This document shows, piece after piece, positions 4,842 to 7,343 of a stretch of DNA of 7,343 nt (position 1 is its first letter; every line of letters starts with the position of its first letter). Source of the stretch: Actinomycetes bacterium (lineage in GTDB: Bacteria > Actinomycetota > Coriobacteriia > Coriobacteriales > Coriobacteriaceae). The stretch spans positions 1 to 7,343 of the forward strand of contig JAEZNV010000188.1 in the NCBI GenBank assembly GCA_023441725.1, read 5' to 3'. The position numbers were made by a program, and so were the translations under genes. The notes under the pieces were generated by a model that saw only the letters and a program-made list of their open reading frames with translations, searched no databases and was not told the origin of the DNA.

Positions 4842-7212
4842 CGATTACGCGCTGGTGGTGGCGCTCGATACTTCGACCGATATGCTTGCCTGCGCGGCAA
4901 GCTGGATTGATGGACAGACGGGCGAGGCGAAGCTGGTGAGTGGCGACCATATGTGTCGTCGCCATGCCAATGTGGAGCTCGTGAATACCGTCGACAGCGT
5001 GCTTGCTCGGGCTGGCATGGACCGTGCTGACGTGGGCAGTTACGTCGTCGGTCGCGGCCCGGGTTCGTTTACCGGCGTGCGTATCGGCATTTCCACCGCC
5101 AAGGGCTTGGCGCGCGGTGCCAACGTGCCGCTGTTGGGTGTGTCGACGCTCGATGCCTGCGCATGGACCGCGTGGAAGGCCGGCGTGCGTGGCAAGCTCG
5201 GCATTCTGGCCGATGCCATGCGCGGCGAGGTGTATCCGGCTTTGTATGTGCTGGGCGACGAGGGCCCCGAGCGTCAGTTTGAGCGCGAGCACGTGGTCAA
5301 GGCTGCCGTAGCGCTTGATGAGTGGCGCCAAGCCGCGGACTGGGACCAGGTTCAGCTGACTGGCGACGGTCTCGTGCGCTATGGCAAGCTGCTGGGCGAG
5401 GATGAGGCCGCTCGCTGCGTAGAGCGCGGCTTGTGGTGGCCTTCGGGCGAGGGCCTCCTCCTTGCGCATGCCGCGGGTGACGGCGATCCGGCCCGCGTCC
5501 TACCGATCTATACGCGCCTTTCTGACGCCGAGGAAAACGAGCGCAAACGCCTCGGTCTTGCCGAGAGCGCGCAGAGCGAAATTACGGGCGTCGCCGATGA
5601 GCTCGCTGGTCGCCATCTGCAATTCCGCCCCATGGGTGCGGCGGATGCCGAGGGTGCGAGTGCGCTGGAGGCCGCCTGCTTTGAAGGCGCTGGGCACGAG
5701 GCATGGACGCCGGGCATGTTTCTATCCGAGCTGGGCGAGGATGTTGCGGCGCCGCGCAGCTGGTGGGTGGCGCACGACGACGGTCAGCTGCTGGGCCTTG
5801 CCGGCGGCATGGTCGTAGACGGTGACGTGCAGATTCTGGATGTTGCCGTCGACCCGAAGCATCGCCGCGGGGGTATTGCCCGCAAGCTGCTGTCGCACGT
5901 GAGCTACGATGCCCAGATGCTCGGCTGCACCACGGCTTCGCTCGAGGTCGAGGACGGCAATGAGGGCGCTATTGCGCTCTATGCCTCTCTGGGCTTTACC
6001 GAGGCGGGCCGCCGCCGCGGTTACTACGGTGCTGGCAAAGATGCCATCGTCATGACGGCGCCGCTGCCCTTGGTGCTCCCGGTCGACAACGCTTCGCCCG
6101 AGCCGACGGCGGCTGAGCAGCGTGTATGGCCGCTACCTGCACCCGAGCGAACCGTTGAGGAGCGCGCCGAAATTGAGCGTCGCCGCCTGGTGCTTGCCAT
6201 CGAGAGTTCGTGCGATGAGACGGCTGTGGCGATTATCGATGCGGACGGTAATATGCTGGCCAATCAGGTTTCGACGCAGATCGATTTTCATGCCCGTTTT
6301 GGCGGCGTAGTGCCCGAGATCGCTTCGCGCAAGCACGTTGAGGTGATCGTGAGCGTCGTGGACGCGGCGCTCGAGGATGCCGCGGCATCGCTTGGTCTTG
6401 AGGGCGGAGCCATCGCGCCGAGCGAACTCGCCGCTGTTGGCGTGACGCAGGGTCCGGGCCTGGTGGGTGCTCTGGTGGTGGGCGTCGCCTTCGCCAAGGG
6501 CTTTGCCTATGCCGCCGGCAAGCCGCTCGTGTGCGTCAATCACCTTGAGGGCCATCTGTTCGCCAACCTGCTGGCGCAGCCCGATCTCAAACCGCCGTTT
6601 ATCTTCACGCTCGTCTCGGGCGGTCATACCATGCTTGTTCACGTCAGGGCGTGGGGCGACTACGAGGTGCTCGGCGAGACGCTCGACGACGCCGTGGGTG
6701 AGGCCTTCGACAAGGTGGCTAAGGCGCTGGGCCTGGGCTATCCCGGCGGCCCCATCATTTCCAAACTGGCCGAGACGGGCAATCCCCGCGCGATTGACTT
6801 CCCCCGTGCGCTCAATAGTAGGGGAGACTATCGATTCTCGCTTTCGGGCCTCAAGACGGCGGTGACGCTCTACATTGAGCAGGAGACCAAAGCCGGGCGT
6901 ACGATTCATCTGCCCGACCTTGCGGCTTCGTTTGAGGCCGCGGTCTTTGACGTTCAGTACAAGAAGGCCAAGAACGCGCTGCATGCCACCGGGTGCAAGG
7001 AGTATTGCATCGGTGGTGGCGTCTCGGCCAATCCGCATCTGCGCGAGATGATGATCAAGAAGCTCGGGCGTCAGGGGATCCGCGTAACGGTGCCGCCTCT
7101 CTCGGCATGCACCGACAACGCCGCCATGATCGCGGAGGTCGCCCGCCGTAAATTCGACCGAGGAGAAATCTCGCCGTTCGACGTCGACGCCGATCCGAAC
7201 ATGACGCTGTAG
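4828..7212 (+). CDS. tsaD: TsaB-RimI-TsaD fusion: t6A synthesis with N-acetyltransferase domain
   Basis: One 794-residue protein holds three normally separate enzymes. Residues 1-235 are TsaB, the scaffold paralogue of TsaD: ALDTST (12-17), GRGPGSFTGVRIG (75-87) and the closing PIYTR (226-230). Residues 263-410 are a RimI-type GNAT domain, which acetylates N-termini such as that of ribosomal protein S18: the acetyl-CoA loop RRGGIA (346-351), then LYASLGF (384-390) and GRRRGYY (394-400). Residues 453-794 are TsaD, which transfers threonylcarbamoyl to tRNA A37: AIESSCDET (457-465), metal ligands in HLEGH (His572, His576), VSGGHT (596-601), GEAFDKVAK (624-632), GGGVSAN (729-735) and CTDNAAMIA (761-769; Asp763). 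A charged linker (about 232-262) and a proline-rich linker (about 411-452) join them. I see no stop, frameshift or convincing internal start. ATG 4828 overlaps tsaE by 14 bases; TTG 4810 is a weaker alternative. Domain calls are firm; the mature form of the protein is unknown. Confidence 0.95.
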   Translation: MSLHNDYALVVALDTSTDMLACAASWIDGQTGEAKLVSGDHMCRRHANVELVNTVDSVLARAGMDRADVGSYVVGRGPGSFTGVRIGISTAKGLARGANVPLLGVSTLDACAWTAWKAGVRGKLGILADAMRGEVYPALYVLGDEGPERQFEREHVVKAAVALDEWRQAADWDQVQLTGDGLVRYGKLLGEDEAARCVERGLWWPSGEGLLLAHAAGDGDPARVLPIYTRLSDAEENERKRLGLAESAQSEITGVADELAGRHLQFRPMGAADAEGASALEAACFEGAGHEAWTPGMFLSELGEDVAAPRSWWVAHDDGQLLGLAGGMVVDGDVQILDVAVDPKHRRGGIARKLLSHVSYDAQMLGCTTASLEVEDGNEGAIALYASLGFTEAGRRRGYYGAGKDAIVMTAPLPLVLPVDNASPEPTAAEQRVWPLPAPERTVEERAEIERRRLVLAIESSCDETAVAIIDADGNMLANQVSTQIDFHARFGGVVPEIASRKHVEVIVSVVDAALEDAAASLGLEGGAIAPSELAAVGVTQGPGLVGALVVGVAFAKGFAYAAGKPLVCVNHLEGHLFANLLAQPDLKPPFIFTLVSGGHTMLVHVRAWGDYEVLGETLDDAVGEAFDKVAKALGLGYPGGPIISKLAETGNPRAIDFPRALNSRGDYRFSLSGLKTAVTLYIEQETKAGRTIHLPDLAASFEAAVFDVQYKKAKNALHATGCKEYCIGGGVSANPHLREMMIKKLGRQGIRVTVPPLSACTDNAAMIAEVARRKFDRGEISPFDVDADPNMTL

Positions 7213-7224
7213 CCGCAAAGGCGC

Positions 7225-7246
7225 GGTCCCCGGCCGGAGGGGCCGG
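7225..7246 (+). other. GC-rich hairpin just after the operon
   Basis: GGTCCCC (7225-7231) can pair with GGGGCC (7239-7244), or CCGGCC (7230-7235) with GGCCGG (7241-7246). Both lie within 35 bases of the last stop codon and neither is followed by a T-run. The second fold uses the same bases as the left arm of the long palindrome at 7241-7343, so the folds exclude each other. It may protect the mRNA 3' end, but this is inference. Confidence 0.35.
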
Positions 7247-7343
7247 ATATAAGGTTTCCTGCTCTACAGTCCTGCGCAAGACGAAGGCCACATTAAGTGG
7301 CCTTCTTTGCGTGCGGAACTCGCGATAAACCTTATATCCGGCC
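7241..7343. repeat. 103-base imperfect palindrome with 17-base perfect ends, cut by window edge
   Basis: GGCCGGATATAAGGTTT (7241-7257) is the exact reverse complement of AAACCTTATATCCGGCC (7327-7343). Nested inside are AGTCCTG (7268-7274) against CGGAACT (7314-7320) with one mismatch and one wobble, CGCAA (7275-7279) against TTGCG (7307-7311), and GAAGGCCAC (7283-7291) against GTGGCCTTC (7297-7305) with loop ATTAA. The whole stretch can fold into one long hairpin. The right arm reaches the last base shown, so the repeat may be longer. It could be a MITE-like or other intergenic palindromic repeat, or an elaborate transcription-ending structure; copy number cannot be judged from here. Confidence 0.7.
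7275..7311 (+). terminator. Probable terminator of the acpS-tsaD operon
   Basis: The core stem GAAGGCCAC (7283-7291) and GTGGCCTTC (7297-7305) has nine perfect pairs and a five-base loop. It is lengthened by CGCAA/TTGCG across a small internal bulge. Only three T residues follow the core, so termination is less certain than for the rRNA terminator. Position, 70 bases after the last stop codon, supports the call. Confidence 0.5.

Noticed and set aside
4726..5469. Minus-strand open frame of about 247 codons opposite tsaE and TsaB
   Set aside because: It crosses two well-supported genes on the other strand and has no recognisable motif.
6133..7218. Long minus-strand open frame of about 361 codons opposite the TsaD domain
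   Set aside because: It is antisense to a gene with all family motifs, encodes no recognisable domain, and is expected from high-GC codon bias on the opposite strand.
1..7343. CRISPR array, prophage or defence system
   Set aside because: No regularly spaced direct repeats were seen, and every recognised gene is a housekeeping family.

Overview
The window reads as a stretch of chromosome from a high-GC Gram-positive bacterium. Gene content, gene order and base composition point to the Actinomycetota, and most likely to a Coriobacteriia member such as Collinsella or a relative. The lineage is an inference from recall, not from a search.

Layout. Positions 1-100 hold non-coding spacer that would lie between a 23S gene (outside the window) and a 5S rRNA at about 101-217. 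The 5S is closed by a strong intrinsic terminator (255-284). A promoter-like site (about 330-359) and a good ribosome binding site follow. From there, six genes run on the plus strand with almost no gaps: acpS (389-928), nnr (929-2545), alr (2548-3693), a family 4 uracil-DNA glycosylase (3702-4322), tsaE (4335-4841) and a 794-codon gene (4828-7212). Spacings are 0, 2, 8 and 12 bases and then a 14-base overlap, so they look like one operon. The window ends in a 103-base imperfect palindrome (7241-7343) with a terminator-like hairpin at its centre.

How the genes fit together. The products serve core housekeeping: activation of acyl carrier protein (AcpS), repair of damaged NAD(P)H (Nnr), D-alanine supply for peptidoglycan (Alr), removal of uracil from DNA (UDG), and the tRNA modification t6A at position 37 of ANN-decoding tRNAs (TsaE, TsaB, TsaD), with the ribosomal protein acetyltransferase RimI. 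The order alr-tsaE-tsaB-rimI-tsaD is a known actinobacterial neighbourhood.

The most notable feature is that the last three of these genes form one open reading frame: a TsaB-RimI-TsaD fusion in the ancestral gene order, with the visible active-site motifs of all three domains intact. TsaC/Sua5, the enzyme that makes threonylcarbamoyl-AMP, is not in the window. Secondary points are a C-terminal extension on AcpS that has its own plausible internal start, loss of the usual C-terminal histidine in AcpS, a palindrome in the operon promoter spacer, mutually exclusive hairpins around the 5S rRNA, and the long palindrome at the right edge.
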